64,000 nucleotides of DNA from Lentibacillus siamensis (GTDB lineage: Bacteria; Bacillota; Bacilli; Bacillales; Amphibacillaceae). Of the stretch, positions 8,477 to 16,760 are shown one piece after another (positions within the stretch are counted from its first letter, which is position 1; every line of letters begins with the position of its first letter). The translations under genes and the position numbers were made by a program. The notes under the pieces were generated by a model that saw nothing but the letters and a program-made list of their open reading frames with translations, did no database searches and had not been told where the DNA came from. Location: positions 218,313 to 282,312 of the forward strand of contig NZ_BAAADS010000006.1 of assembly GCF_039522605.1 (NCBI RefSeq). Reading direction: 5' to 3'.

Positions 8477-8563
8477 ATGTCGTTTAATGTTGGGAAAGCT
8501 TCCCTGTATTTTGGGATGCTTAGGTATATAAAAAAACTTAATAATCATGAGAATTTTGGTTAA
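8477..8563 (+). CDS. 28-residue leader peptide coupled to ectD (candidate)
   Basis: An ATG at 8477 has a strong ribosome site AGAAGGAG (8465-8472) and opens a 28-codon frame beginning MSFNVGKASLYFGMLRYIKK. Its stop codon TAA (8561-8563) is the first part of TAAGGAG, the ribosome site of ectD. This arrangement would couple translation of ectD to the leader. The peptide matches nothing I know; it could also be chance in an AT-rich leader. Confidence 0.4.
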   Translation: MSFNVGKASLYFGMLRYIKKLNNHENFG

Positions 8564-8578
8564 GGAGTGTTTTTATTT

Positions 8579-9481
8579 ATGGAAGATCTCTATCCTTCAA
8601 GAAAAAATGACCAACCGTCAATTTTGGAGCGGAAGGATCCTGTAATGTATACAGACCGATCTAAAGATAATCAGGCTCCTATTTCAAAAGAACAACTTGA
8701 TTCCTATGAACAAAATGGGTTTTTGCAGATTAAGAACTTCTTTTCTGATAAAGAAGTAACAGATATGCAGAAAGCTATTTTTGAATTGCAGGACTCAAAC
8801 AAGGATGTCAGCTCGGACAAGGTCATCCGTGAGCCGGAAAGCGAAGATATCCGTTCCATTTTTCATGTCCATCGGGATGACAATTATTTCAAGGACATTG
8901 CCTATGACAAGCGCATTCTTGACATTGTAAATCATCTCTTGGGAAGTGACGTATATATACATCAGTCCCGCATTAATTATAAACCGGGATTTAAAGGAAA
9001 AGAATTTGACTGGCATTCGGATTTTGAAACCTGGCATGTAGAGGATGGCATGCCGCGGATGAGGGCTGTCAGTCTGTCGATTGCCTTGTCGGACAACTAT
9101 ACATTCAACGGGCCTTTAATGCTTATACCAGGGTCCCAAAACTACTATGTCAGTTGTGTAGGGGAAACGCCTGATGATAACTATAAAGACTCGTTGAAAA
9201 AACAGAAACTGGGCGTTCCTGATCAGGACAGTCTCCGATTCCTTTCCAAAAAAGGCAGTGGGATATCCGTGCCAACCGGGAAAGCGGGATCCATCACACT
9301 GTTTGAATCGAATACCATGCACGGGTCGACAAGTAATATGACGCCTTATCCGCGCAACAATTTATTTATGGTGTATAACAGTGTGGAGAACCGTTTGAGA
9401 GAACCATTCTCCGGCGGAAAGGAACGACCGGAGTATATTGCGGTAAGAGAAAGTACAGGTAGCCTGACTACTGCCAGATAA
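8579..9481 (+). CDS. ectD: ectoine 5-hydroxylase EctD
   Basis: A 300-residue Fe(II)/2-oxoglutarate dioxygenase that converts ectoine to 5-hydroxyectoine, a compatible solute for salt and heat stress. The iron ligands are His146 and Asp148 in FDWHSDFETWHVEDG and His248 in TMHGS, the numbering I recall for the Salibacillus (Virgibacillus) salexigens enzyme, which also has 300 residues. ATG 8579 is chosen because AAGGAG (8562-8567) precedes it by 11 bases and the family starts at MEDLYPSRK. No ectA, ectB or ectC is in the window, so it is a stand-alone gene. Confidence 0.95.
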   Translation: MEDLYPSRKNDQPSILERKDPVMYTDRSKDNQAPISKEQLDSYEQNGFLQIKNFFSDKEVTDMQKAIFELQDSNKDVSSDKVIREPESEDIRSIFHVHRDDNYFKDIAYDKRILDIVNHLLGSDVYIHQSRINYKPGFKGKEFDWHSDFETWHVEDGMPRMRAVSLSIALSDNYTFNGPLMLIPGSQNYYVSCVGETPDDNYKDSLKKQKLGVPDQDSLRFLSKKGSGISVPTGKAGSITLFESNTMHGSTSNMTPYPRNNLFMVYNSVENRLREPFSGGKERPEYIAVRESTGSLTTAR

Positions 9482-9581
9482 ATAGATAAATATACAGGGG
9501 GAGCTTTCCTATGGATTGGCTGCTGCACATATTGCGGCAGTCTTCTTTATGTCAGACAATTTTTCTGTTTTGTTCTTTCGT

Positions 9582-9878
9582 TTAGTTTCGCCTGCGACCT
9601 GCACAAGTGAACAGTTGTTGCAGTTTCATATAATTGTACATAGTGGCAGCCTGTCTCCCTTCCCGACTGTGGCGGTTTACTTTTGGTTGAAGGCAATTAA
9701 GAAATGCCCGGTCACATCTGCATTTTGATTTGGACCTGCGATAACACTCATCATGTTCCTTGCAGCAAGCATCTGTATCGTTAATGGGGGATCCGGGTCC
9801 GCTGCAACCTGGTCCACACCATTTATAGTCCGGGAATATACGCAACCCCCGCACTGGTTTTGCATGTATTTTCGACAT
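9582..9878 (-). CDS. small phospholipase A2-like protein
   Basis: A 98-residue protein with the phospholipase A2 core: a Gly-rich calcium-loop-like segment WCGPGCSGPGS (20-30) and the active-site helix DACCKEHDECY (36-46) with the His42-Asp43 pair. Similar small proteins in Bacillus have been labelled parvovirus VP1-like because parvoviral capsids carry the same domain. Ten cysteines or so could form disulfides, yet no signal peptide is visible. ATG 9878 has GGGAGG seven bases upstream; the in-frame GTG at 9893 overlaps that site. Activity and location are inferred only. Confidence 0.72.
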   Translation of the reverse strand: MSKIHAKPVRGLRIFPDYKWCGPGCSGPGSPINDTDACCKEHDECYRRSKSKCRCDRAFLNCLQPKVNRHSREGRQAATMYNYMKLQQLFTCAGRRRN

Positions 9879-10036
9879 AAAAAATCCTCCCACTTAAGTT
9901 TCAATCTATTACAGAATATGTTGATCGATAAAAGATTGACTAAACAAATATAGTAGGGAAAAAACGAAACCTGTCCAGTCGAAAAGCGATTCACATTCAT
10001 AAAATAAATTGAATGAACAGTAGAGGAGGGTTTCTG

Positions 10037-10327
10037 ATGCGTTTTAGCGATTGTAATTGCTGTCATCCTTGTAAAAAGAAAGACCACGATTACGATTTTT
10101 TTAACAGGGAAAAGCATTACGGATGCTATGATCCTTGCAGAAAGAAAGATTATTGCCATGACCCTTGCAGGAAGAAAGACTATTGTCATGATCCTTGCAA
10201 GAAAAAGGAATACGGTTGTGACTTTTTTAACAAGAAAAAACACAATCATGGTTCCTGCAGATGCTTTGATCTTTTTAAGGTGAAAGAGGAGAAGAATCAT
10301 TGTCACTGCTGTGGAAGGTATTATTAA
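10037..10327 (+). CDS. Cys/His-rich tandem-repeat protein
   Basis: A 96-residue protein with 16 cysteines and many His, Lys and Asp. A ten-residue unit close to DPCRKKDYCH occurs three times in a row (coded by 30-bp repeats at about 10129-10218), framed by DFFN.KKH motifs and a CHCCGRYY tail. ATG 10037 follows GAGGAGGG by six bases. Composition resembles spore-coat or metal-binding proteins of bacilli, but I do not recognise a family and assign no function. A terminator follows at 10351. Confidence 0.65.
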   Translation: MRFSDCNCCHPCKKKDHDYDFFNREKHYGCYDPCRKKDYCHDPCRKKDYCHDPCKKKEYGCDFFNKKKHNHGSCRCFDLFKVKEEKNHCHCCGRYY

Positions 10328-10350
10328 GGATTACAGTTTCGAATGTGACC

Positions 10351-10390
10351 GCAAAGCGCTTCAGCCTGATGACGGCTGAAGCGCTTTGTC
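10351..10390. terminator. terminator between Cys-rich gene and hmoB
   Basis: GCAAAGCGCTTCAGCC, a seven-base loop, then GGCTGAAGCGCTTTG form a 15-bp hairpin. Flanks are only moderately T-rich, but the position between convergent genes fits a bidirectional terminator. Confidence 0.8.
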
Positions 10391-10420
10391 TTGTATCACT
10401 CTATAAGTCCTGATTAAGCT

Positions 10421-10921
10421 TTATTCATCCGGGTCGATCATCCGGTAGCTGGTTACGAAAGGACGATCGGCGAAATATGCCGGCTGTTTAACATTTCCGT
10501 CTTTGTGTGCATTTTTAAATTGATCGGAGTTTTTCCAGTCCTCGAAATCCTCTTTTGACGCCCACTGTGTCAACACAACATATTGATTGCCTTTTTGGGG
10601 CCGGAGCAGTCGGAATGCCTGAAAACCGGCGAATGAATCGACATGCTGCTGACGATTGCGGAAGTTTTCTTCAAAAACAGCCGTACCTTCTTCTGTGACG
10701 GGAATGTTGTTCATTACAACATAGCCTTTCTTTTTAATCTGTCCTTTTTGCAGGATTGCTTCAAAATCACGTCCGGATGCAAAGATGCTTTTCTTTTTAT
10801 CAGATTCATAGTAAACAAGTGTGCTGCCTTCCCCGTTCATATAAAATAATTCAAGGTCCGGGTGTTTGTCTTTCAGTTTTTTTAAAAAATCAAATGTACC
10901 TTTTGTCATAAATGCATTCAT
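10421..10921 (-). CDS. hmoB: heme-degrading monooxygenase HmoB
   Basis: A 166-residue protein, the same length as B. subtilis HmoB (YhgC). The C-terminal half is an antibiotic-biosynthesis-monooxygenase (ABM) ferredoxin-like fold of the IsdG group, with FRNRQQHVDSFAGFQAFRLLRP and QYVVLTQWASKEDFEDWKNS. These enzymes open the porphyrin ring of heme and release iron. ATG 10921 is preferred to 10939 because AAAGGGG lies just upstream. It is divergent from pbpF-hemEHY, as in B. subtilis, and a PerR-like box lies 64 bp upstream. Confidence 0.9.
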   Translation of the reverse strand: MNAFMTKGTFDFLKKLKDKHPDLELFYMNGEGSTLVYYESDKKKSIFASGRDFEAILQKGQIKKKGYVVMNNIPVTEEGTAVFEENFRNRQQHVDSFAGFQAFRLLRPQKGNQYVVLTQWASKEDFEDWKNSDQFKNAHKDGNVKQPAYFADRPFVTSYRMIDPDE

Positions 10922-10984
10922 ATAGTATCCCCTTTCCAAAATCTCTTTCTCTCATCATACCCTCATTCCGGCAATGTTAGTCAA

Positions 10985-10999
10985 TTATAATGATTATTA
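10985..10999. promoter_or_regulatory. PerR/Fur-type box between hmoB and pbpF
   Basis: TTATAATGATTATTA matches the PerR consensus TTATAATNATTATAA at 13 of 14 defined bases and the Fur 7-1-7 core at 12 of 14. It abuts TTGACT on the minus strand (complement of 10979-10984), the possible -35 of hmoB, and also lies 80 bp before pbpF. A peroxide- or iron-responsive repressor bound here could control hmoB and perhaps the heme operon. Confidence 0.6.
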
Positions 11000-11078
11000 A
11001 TTTATAGTAGATATTATTGCTTTTTAAATGGCGAAATCTGTCGTATACTATACAAGTACAATAATTAGAGGTGGATAA

Positions 11079-13208
11079 ATGAAAAGGATAAAGTGGCTGG
11101 TACTTTCATTCGCGATTGTTGCTGTACTGGTGCTGACAGGCTATGCTGCTGTATTATTCGGCGGTACACTTGTTGTTGATAAGGACGAATTGACCCTTGA
11201 TGCAACCACTACCATTGAAACGGCCGATGGAAAGGTTATCGGCAGACTGTTTGAAGAGAACCGGATTCCTGTCAGTATCGACAAAATCCCCGAACATGTG
11301 CAGGAGGCGTTTGTCACCATTGAAGACAGGCGGTTTTACGAACATGAAGGGGTGGATTTCAGATCGGTTATCCGGGCGGTTGCTGAAGATATTGCCGCAA
11401 TGTCAAAAGTGGAAGGTGCAAGTACCATTACGATGCAGCTTGCCAAGAATTTGTTCCTGCACAATGACAAAACCTGGATGCGGAAAACGAAAGAAGTTAT
11501 GGCGGCCATTCAGCTTGAGCGTGAGCTTTCCAAAGAGCGAATTCTGGAATTATATTTAAATGAAATTTATTTTGGACAAGGTGTATATGGAGTGGAAGCA
11601 GCATCCCGGTTCTATTTTTCAAAATCAGTCAATGACCTGACCATTGCGGAAGGCGCATTGCTTGCCGGCATGGCCAAGGGACCGAATGGCTATTCGCCGA
11701 TTGATCATCCTGATAAAGCATTATCGCGCCGAAATCTGGTGTTGCAAGTTATGGATGATACCGGGAAAATTTCGACGGAACAACGGAAAAAAGCGCAGGA
11801 TAAATCATTGGGATTAAATCTGAGGGAAGATAAGCCAAACCCATGGGCAGACGGATATATTGACCTCGTGCTGCAGGAAGCGCAAACAGAGCATGATTTA
11901 TCGATTGATGACCTGAAACAGGGCGGATATCGGATTATTGTCAACATGGATAAAAAAGCCCAGAAAATTGCCTATGAGAACTTCAAGGAAGACCGTTTTT
12001 TCCCGGGGAATACGAAAGGCGTACAGGGAGCCTTTGTCATGATGGAAAAGGATTCTGGAAAAATCACCGCCGCAATCGGTGGACGAGACTATCAGCTTGG
12101 GGATCTGAACCATGTGACCGTTAAACGTCAGCCCGGATCCGTGATGAAACCTATTGCCGTTTATGGACCGGCGATGATGAAGGAAACGTATCGGCCATAT
12201 TCGATCATTCCGGATCAAAAAATCGAAATAAATGACTATACAGCAACAAATTATGATGATCAGTATGCCAGGGCGGTCACGATTTATGACGCGCTTGTCC
12301 AATCGAAAAATGCCCCGGCAGTCTGGCTTCTGGATCAAATCGGGATTTCATATGCTAAAGAATATCTGCAGCAGATGGACATTCATATCGAGGATAAAGG
12401 TCTGGCGATTGCTCTCGGAGGTTTGAGTGACGGACTGACGCCACTTCAGATGGCCGAGAGCTACCGGACATTTGCAAGCAGAGGTAAGGCCATCGAATCA
12501 ACTGCTATCAACCGGATTTATAACAGGGAGCAGAAAATGATTTTTACGGCCAATCCGGACGAAACACAGGTGTTCAGCCCACAGGTAGCATGGAATATGA
12601 CCGAAATGCTGACACAAGTGGTGGAAGATGGAACCGGGAGCGCTGGTGAGTATGCCAAGGCACTGGCAGGTAAGACTGGATCAACGGAGCATCCATTTGT
12701 GAAAGGTGAATATAAGGATGCCTGGTTTGTCGGGTACACACCTGAATATGTCAGTGCATTATGGATGGGATATGGTACATCTGACAAGAACCATTACCTC
12801 ACCGCCGGAAGTGAATACCCGACTCGACTGACAAAAGCTATTTTTTCGGAGCTGGATAAAACGAAAAACCTTGCAGCATCCTTTACTAAGCCTGATCAGG
12901 TGGAGGGTTTGCCGGAACCGATTGAACTGCCGGATAATATAAATTTGAAATCGAAACTTGCATTTGGCGGATTTTCCTTTTTTCAGGGAAAGTTGAATTG
13001 GACTGGATCACAGGATGAGCGTATTGTTTACCGCATTTACCGTGAAGAAAAAGGAATCGATGAACGTGTCGGGGAAGTGAAAGGGAAGTCTGAATATATA
13101 ATCGACAGCGTGAACCTGTTCCGCCCTTCCGCTTATTATGTAGTCCCATATAACCCATTGACAAAAATGGAAGGTAAGAAATCCAACACAGTGGAAATAT
13201 CCCTGTAA
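11079..13208 (+). CDS. pbpF: class A penicillin-binding protein (PbpF/PBP2c type)
   Basis: A 709-residue bifunctional peptidoglycan synthase. One N-terminal membrane anchor (about 5-28); glycosyltransferase domain with EDRRFYEHEGVDFRSV, STITMQLAKN and ERELSKERILELYLNEIYFG; transpeptidase with SVMK (Ser near 354), SKN in VQSKNAPAVW and KTG in LAGKTGSTE (near 531). It polymerises and cross-links cell wall outside the membrane. Length and position just upstream of hemE match B. subtilis pbpF (714 residues), where it contributes to vegetative and germination cell wall. GAGGTGG precedes the ATG. Confidence 0.92.
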   Translation: MKRIKWLVLSFAIVAVLVLTGYAAVLFGGTLVVDKDELTLDATTTIETADGKVIGRLFEENRIPVSIDKIPEHVQEAFVTIEDRRFYEHEGVDFRSVIRAVAEDIAAMSKVEGASTITMQLAKNLFLHNDKTWMRKTKEVMAAIQLERELSKERILELYLNEIYFGQGVYGVEAASRFYFSKSVNDLTIAEGALLAGMAKGPNGYSPIDHPDKALSRRNLVLQVMDDTGKISTEQRKKAQDKSLGLNLREDKPNPWADGYIDLVLQEAQTEHDLSIDDLKQGGYRIIVNMDKKAQKIAYENFKEDRFFPGNTKGVQGAFVMMEKDSGKITAAIGGRDYQLGDLNHVTVKRQPGSVMKPIAVYGPAMMKETYRPYSIIPDQKIEINDYTATNYDDQYARAVTIYDALVQSKNAPAVWLLDQIGISYAKEYLQQMDIHIEDKGLAIALGGLSDGLTPLQMAESYRTFASRGKAIESTAINRIYNREQKMIFTANPDETQVFSPQVAWNMTEMLTQVVEDGTGSAGEYAKALAGKTGSTEHPFVKGEYKDAWFVGYTPEYVSALWMGYGTSDKNHYLTAGSEYPTRLTKAIFSELDKTKNLAASFTKPDQVEGLPEPIELPDNINLKSKLAFGGFSFFQGKLNWTGSQDERIVYRIYREEKGIDERVGEVKGKSEYIIDSVNLFRPSAYYVVPYNPLTKMEGKKSNTVEISL

Positions 13209-13218
13209 TTTAAACAAA

Positions 13219-13248
13219 TTGATGACAATATTCCCTGTTTGCTATACA
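13219..13248 (+). promoter_or_regulatory. candidate hemEHY promoter
   Basis: TTGATG (13219-13224), 18 bases, TATACA (13243-13248), in the 97-bp gap between pbpF and hemE. It would give the heme genes their own transcript in addition to read-through from pbpF. Confidence 0.45.
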
Positions 13249-13305
13249 CCGCAAATGGAAATCGATATAGTAATAGATGCTCAGTAGTTAAAGAGGGTGA
13301 AACCA

Positions 13306-14340
13306 ATGACGAGAACTATTAATGATTCAATTATAAAGGCTTATAAAGGTGAACAAACAGATTACACGCCTGTCTGGTACATGCGGCAGGCTGGCCGGTC
13401 GCAAAAGGAGTACCGGAAATTGAAGGAGAAGTATTCGCTGTTTGAAATTACACATCAACCGGAGCTTTGTGCGTATGTAACAAGATTGCCGGTCGAGCAT
13501 TATGGTGTTGATGCAGCAATTTTGTATAAAGATATCATGTCTCCATTACCGGCTCTTGGTGTTGATGTGGAAATCAAAAAAGGAATCGGTCCGGTTATTC
13601 ATAATCCTGTATCAACCATTCAGGATGTGGAAAAACTGGGTGCGATTAATCCAAAAGCGGATGTCCCGTATGTATTGGATACAATCCGCCTTCTCAGTGA
13701 AGAACAGCTTGATGTTCCGCTGATCGGGTTCAGCGGTGCTCCATTTACACTGGCAAGTTATATGGTTGAAGGCGGACCATCGAAAAATTATGCTAAAACC
13801 AAGGCGCTCATGTACAGCAAGCCAGATGTATGGTTTACGTTAATGAATAAATTGGGCAACATGATTATTTCTTATGTTCGGGCGCAAATTGAAGCAGGTG
13901 CCAAAGCCATTCAAATTTTTGATTCATGGGTTGGAGCTTTGAATGCCGCTGATTATCGATTTTATATTAAACCGGTTATGAACCGGATTTTTGCGGAGCT
14001 TCAGAATGAGGATGTACCACTGATTGTCTTTGGTGTTGGAGCGAGGCATTTGCTTCCGGAATGGAATGATCTGCCGGTGGATGTCATCGGATTGGATTGG
14101 CGCACTTCGATAACAGAAGCGCGTGAAATGGGGGTTACGAAGGTTTTACAAGGTAATCTTGACCCTGCGATACTCCTTTCTGATTGGGAAACAATTGAGA
14201 AAAAAACGAAAGAAATTCTCAGGCAGTCGATTCAGGATGGCAGTCATGTTTTCAATTTAGGGCATGGCGTAACACCGGAAGTGAACCCGGAAACACTGAA
14301 GAAACTGACCGAACTTATTCATACCTATTCAAAACGATAA
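13306..14340 (+). CDS. hemE: uroporphyrinogen decarboxylase HemE
   Basis: A 344-residue cytosolic enzyme that removes four acetate carboxyls from uroporphyrinogen III to give coproporphyrinogen III. Signatures: PVWYMRQAGRSQKEYR (substrate-binding Arg, near residues 22-37), LYKDIMSPLPALG with the catalytic-site Asp, and FNLGHGVTPEVNPE near the C-terminus. ATG 13306 is chosen behind AGAGGGTG; an in-frame GTG at 13297 lies in that site. First gene of hemE-hemH-hemY, the Gram-positive coproporphyrin branch of heme synthesis. Confidence 0.97.
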   Translation: MTRTINDSIIKAYKGEQTDYTPVWYMRQAGRSQKEYRKLKEKYSLFEITHQPELCAYVTRLPVEHYGVDAAILYKDIMSPLPALGVDVEIKKGIGPVIHNPVSTIQDVEKLGAINPKADVPYVLDTIRLLSEEQLDVPLIGFSGAPFTLASYMVEGGPSKNYAKTKALMYSKPDVWFTLMNKLGNMIISYVRAQIEAGAKAIQIFDSWVGALNAADYRFYIKPVMNRIFAELQNEDVPLIVFGVGARHLLPEWNDLPVDVIGLDWRTSITEAREMGVTKVLQGNLDPAILLSDWETIEKKTKEILRQSIQDGSHVFNLGHGVTPEVNPETLKKLTELIHTYSKR

Positions 14341-14364
14341 TTTTGAACAGAAGAGGTGGCTGAC

Positions 14365-15303
14365 ATGGAAAGAAAAAAAGTTGGATTACTAGTAATGGCA
14401 TATGGAACACCAAATAAGGAAGAAGATATTGAGCCGTATTATACACACATCCGGCATGGACGAAAGCCTTCTGAAGAGGCTCTGCAAGATTTAAAAGACC
14501 GCTACAAGGCAATCGGCGGCATTTCGCCACTGGCCAGGATTACGAAGGAACAGGCAAAAGCACTGGAAAGTAATTTAAATGCTAAACAGGATGAAGTAGA
14601 ATTCAGCGTCTATATTGGCTTGAAACATATTGCGCCGTTTATAGAGGATGCCGTACAACAGATGGCGGAAGATGGTATTCAGGAAGCCGTTTCACTTGTC
14701 CTCGCACCACACTATTCCACATTCAGTGTGATGGCCTACAATAAACGTGCCGGTGAAGAGGCTGAAAAACATGGTATTACGATTGAATCGGTTGAAAGCT
14801 GGTATAATGAACCGGGATTTATCAAATATTGGGCTGATCAGATTCGTGCGGTTTATGATGATATGCCTGCTGAGGAACGTGAGAAGGCTGTATTAATTGT
14901 TTCAGCACACAGCCTTCCGGAGAAAATTTTGCAAAACGGTGATCCATACCCGGACCAGTTGAAAGAAACAGCCGCCTTGATTGCTGAAGAGGCGGGAATC
15001 AAGGACTATGCAATCGGCTGGCAGAGTGAAGGAAATACGCCTGATCCATGGCTGGGACCTGACGTGCAGGATTTAACCCGTGATCTTCATGAAAAAGAAG
15101 GCTACGAATCATTTGTTTATGCACCTGTCGGATTCATTGCCGATCATCTGGAAGTACTGTATGACAATGATTATGAGTGTAAAGTCGTGTGTGATGAAAT
15201 TGGTGCGGCGTATCACCGTCCAGAAATGCCGAATGTTCATCCACAATTCATCGAGACATTATCCAATGTCGTTTTGAAAAAAGTAAAGCGTGAAGTTCAA
15301 TGA
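14365..15303 (+). CDS. hemH: coproporphyrin ferrochelatase (HemH/CpfC)
   Basis: A 312-residue ferrochelatase with the family start KVGLLVMAYGTP, the conserved metal-site His in VSAHSLPEKIL, and the tail VYAPVGFIADHLEVLYDNDYE. In Firmicutes it inserts iron into coproporphyrin III to make coproheme, the step before ChdC (HemQ), which is not in this window. ATG 14365 follows AGAGGTGG by six bases. The stop overlaps the start of hemY by four bases (ATGA). Confidence 0.96.
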   Translation: MERKKVGLLVMAYGTPNKEEDIEPYYTHIRHGRKPSEEALQDLKDRYKAIGGISPLARITKEQAKALESNLNAKQDEVEFSVYIGLKHIAPFIEDAVQQMAEDGIQEAVSLVLAPHYSTFSVMAYNKRAGEEAEKHGITIESVESWYNEPGFIKYWADQIRAVYDDMPAEEREKAVLIVSAHSLPEKILQNGDPYPDQLKETAALIAEEAGIKDYAIGWQSEGNTPDPWLGPDVQDLTRDLHEKEGYESFVYAPVGFIADHLEVLYDNDYECKVVCDEIGAAYHRPEMPNVHPQFIETLSNVVLKKVKREVQ

Positions 15304-16697
15304 GCGAAATGAAAAAAATTGCCATTGCAGGGGGCGGCGTAACTGGGTTATCCGCTGCCTACTATTTGCAAAAAGAAATACAGGCGAAAGGTTTGCCATA
15401 TGAGGTGCGCCTGTTTGAAGCTGATTCCCGGCTAGGTGGGAAAATCAGCACGGTGAAGCGGGACGGTTTTACGATTGAACGCGGTCCCGACTCATTTTTG
15501 TCCAGAAAACAACCTGCCGTCAAATTGGCGGAAGAGCTGGGCATGCAGGAAGAGCTTGTCCCTAATGGAACCGGCCAGTCCTATATTCTGGTGAACAACA
15601 AGTTGCACAAAATGCCTAAAGGAGCATATATGGGGATTCCCGTACAGGTTCGGCCGTTCTTATTTTCCGGAATTTTTTCCCCTGCCGGCAAGCTGCGTGC
15701 AGGGATGGATTTTGTGCTTCCAAAAGGAAAGAAAGGTGATCAGACGCTTGGCGGGTTTTTCCGGCACCGTTTTGGAAATGAACTCGTTGAAAATCTGATT
15801 GAACCGCTGCTCTCCGGAATTTATGCCGGTAACATTGATGACATGAGTTTAATGGCAACATTTCCGAACTTTTATGAATTGGAACAGGAGCATCGAAGTT
15901 TAATTAAGGGGCTGCGGAAAACCACCCCTAAACATAAAAAATCGTCCGGCAAAAAAACCGGCGTGTTCTTTTCATTTAAAGGCGGACTGGAATCAATGGT
16001 TGACCGGCTTTCCGAAGAATTGGGCGATGTTGTGTCGTTAAAGACCGCGATTGATCATATTGAGAAAAAGGAACATGGCTATCATTTGCTTCTCAGTGAT
16101 GGAGACGTGTATAAGGCCGATGCAGTCGTGCTGGCGACTCCACATTATACTGTTCCAAAAATATTCAGCCAGTATGACTTCTTTAACGCGTTTCATGATG
16201 TACCCGCAACATCTGTTGCCAATGTTGCCCTTGCGTTTGATGCCTCTGCGATTAAGAGGGATATCGATGGAACAGGTTTTGTTGTGTCAAGGAACAGTGA
16301 TTTTCGCATAACTGCCTGTACATGGACCCACAAAAAGTGGCCAAACGCTGCACCTGATGGAAAAGTGCTGCTGCGCTGCTATGTCGGACGACCGGATGAT
16401 CAGTCTGTTGTTGACATGAGTGATGAAGAAATCACCAAAATCGTTCTGCATGATTTGAAGAAAACAATGAAGATTACCCAGGAACCTGAATTCAGTGTAA
16501 TCTCCCGCTGGAAAAATGCGATGCCGCAGTATACGGTCGGTCATAATCAGCGGATTACCAATGTCCGATCCGCCATGGAGCATGAGCTGCCGGGAGTGTA
16601 TCTGGCCGGGAGTTCCTACGAGGGAGTCGGCGTTCCCGACTGCATCGGACAGGGTGAACAAGCGGTTAAAGAGGTGCTTGAATTTTTGCATGGTTAA
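15300..16697 (+). CDS. hemY: coproporphyrinogen III oxidase (HemY/CgoX)
   Basis: A 465-residue FAD enzyme with the dinucleotide fold GGGVTGLSAAYYL at residues 11-23 and the glycine-rich C-terminal FAD contact GSSYEGVGVPDCIGQGEQA. In Firmicutes it oxidises coproporphyrinogen III to coproporphyrin III with oxygen, before iron insertion by HemH. It overlaps hemH by ATGA, so the two are translationally coupled. The operon ends in a long hairpin at 16706. Genes yhgD and yhgE, which follow in B. subtilis, are absent. Confidence 0.95.
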   Translation: MSEMKKIAIAGGGVTGLSAAYYLQKEIQAKGLPYEVRLFEADSRLGGKISTVKRDGFTIERGPDSFLSRKQPAVKLAEELGMQEELVPNGTGQSYILVNNKLHKMPKGAYMGIPVQVRPFLFSGIFSPAGKLRAGMDFVLPKGKKGDQTLGGFFRHRFGNELVENLIEPLLSGIYAGNIDDMSLMATFPNFYELEQEHRSLIKGLRKTTPKHKKSSGKKTGVFFSFKGGLESMVDRLSEELGDVVSLKTAIDHIEKKEHGYHLLLSDGDVYKADAVVLATPHYTVPKIFSQYDFFNAFHDVPATSVANVALAFDASAIKRDIDGTGFVVSRNSDFRITACTWTHKKWPNAAPDGKVLLRCYVGRPDDQSVVDMSDEEITKIVLHDLKKTMKITQEPEFSVISRWKNAMPQYTVGHNQRITNVRSAMEHELPGVYLAGSSYEGVGVPDCIGQGEQAVKEVLEFLHG

Positions 16698-16705
16698 CAT
16701 GGAGG

Positions 16706-16749
16706 AACCGGTGCTGGATGATATGATGATCATCCAGCACCGGTTTTTT
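16706..16749 (+). terminator. hemEHY operon terminator
   Basis: A 17-bp perfect stem, AACCGGTGCTGGATGAT (16706-16722) with ATCATCCAGCACCGGTT (16729-16745), six-base loop and a TTTTTT run. A strong intrinsic terminator immediately after hemY. Confidence 0.93.
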
Positions 16750-16760
16750 GTTATTTGACA

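Noticed and set aside
8492..8504. GGGAA-AGC-TTCCC dyad as an operator for ectD
   Set aside because: Short, lies inside the candidate leader peptide frame, and matches no known osmoregulatory site; no clear SigB promoter nearby either.
9677..10306. 209-residue hydrophobic frame on minus opposite the Cys-rich gene
   Set aside because: Antisense shadow of Lys/Cys codons (AAG, TGC) giving Leu, Phe and Ala; no ribosome site and it crosses the phospholipase-like gene.
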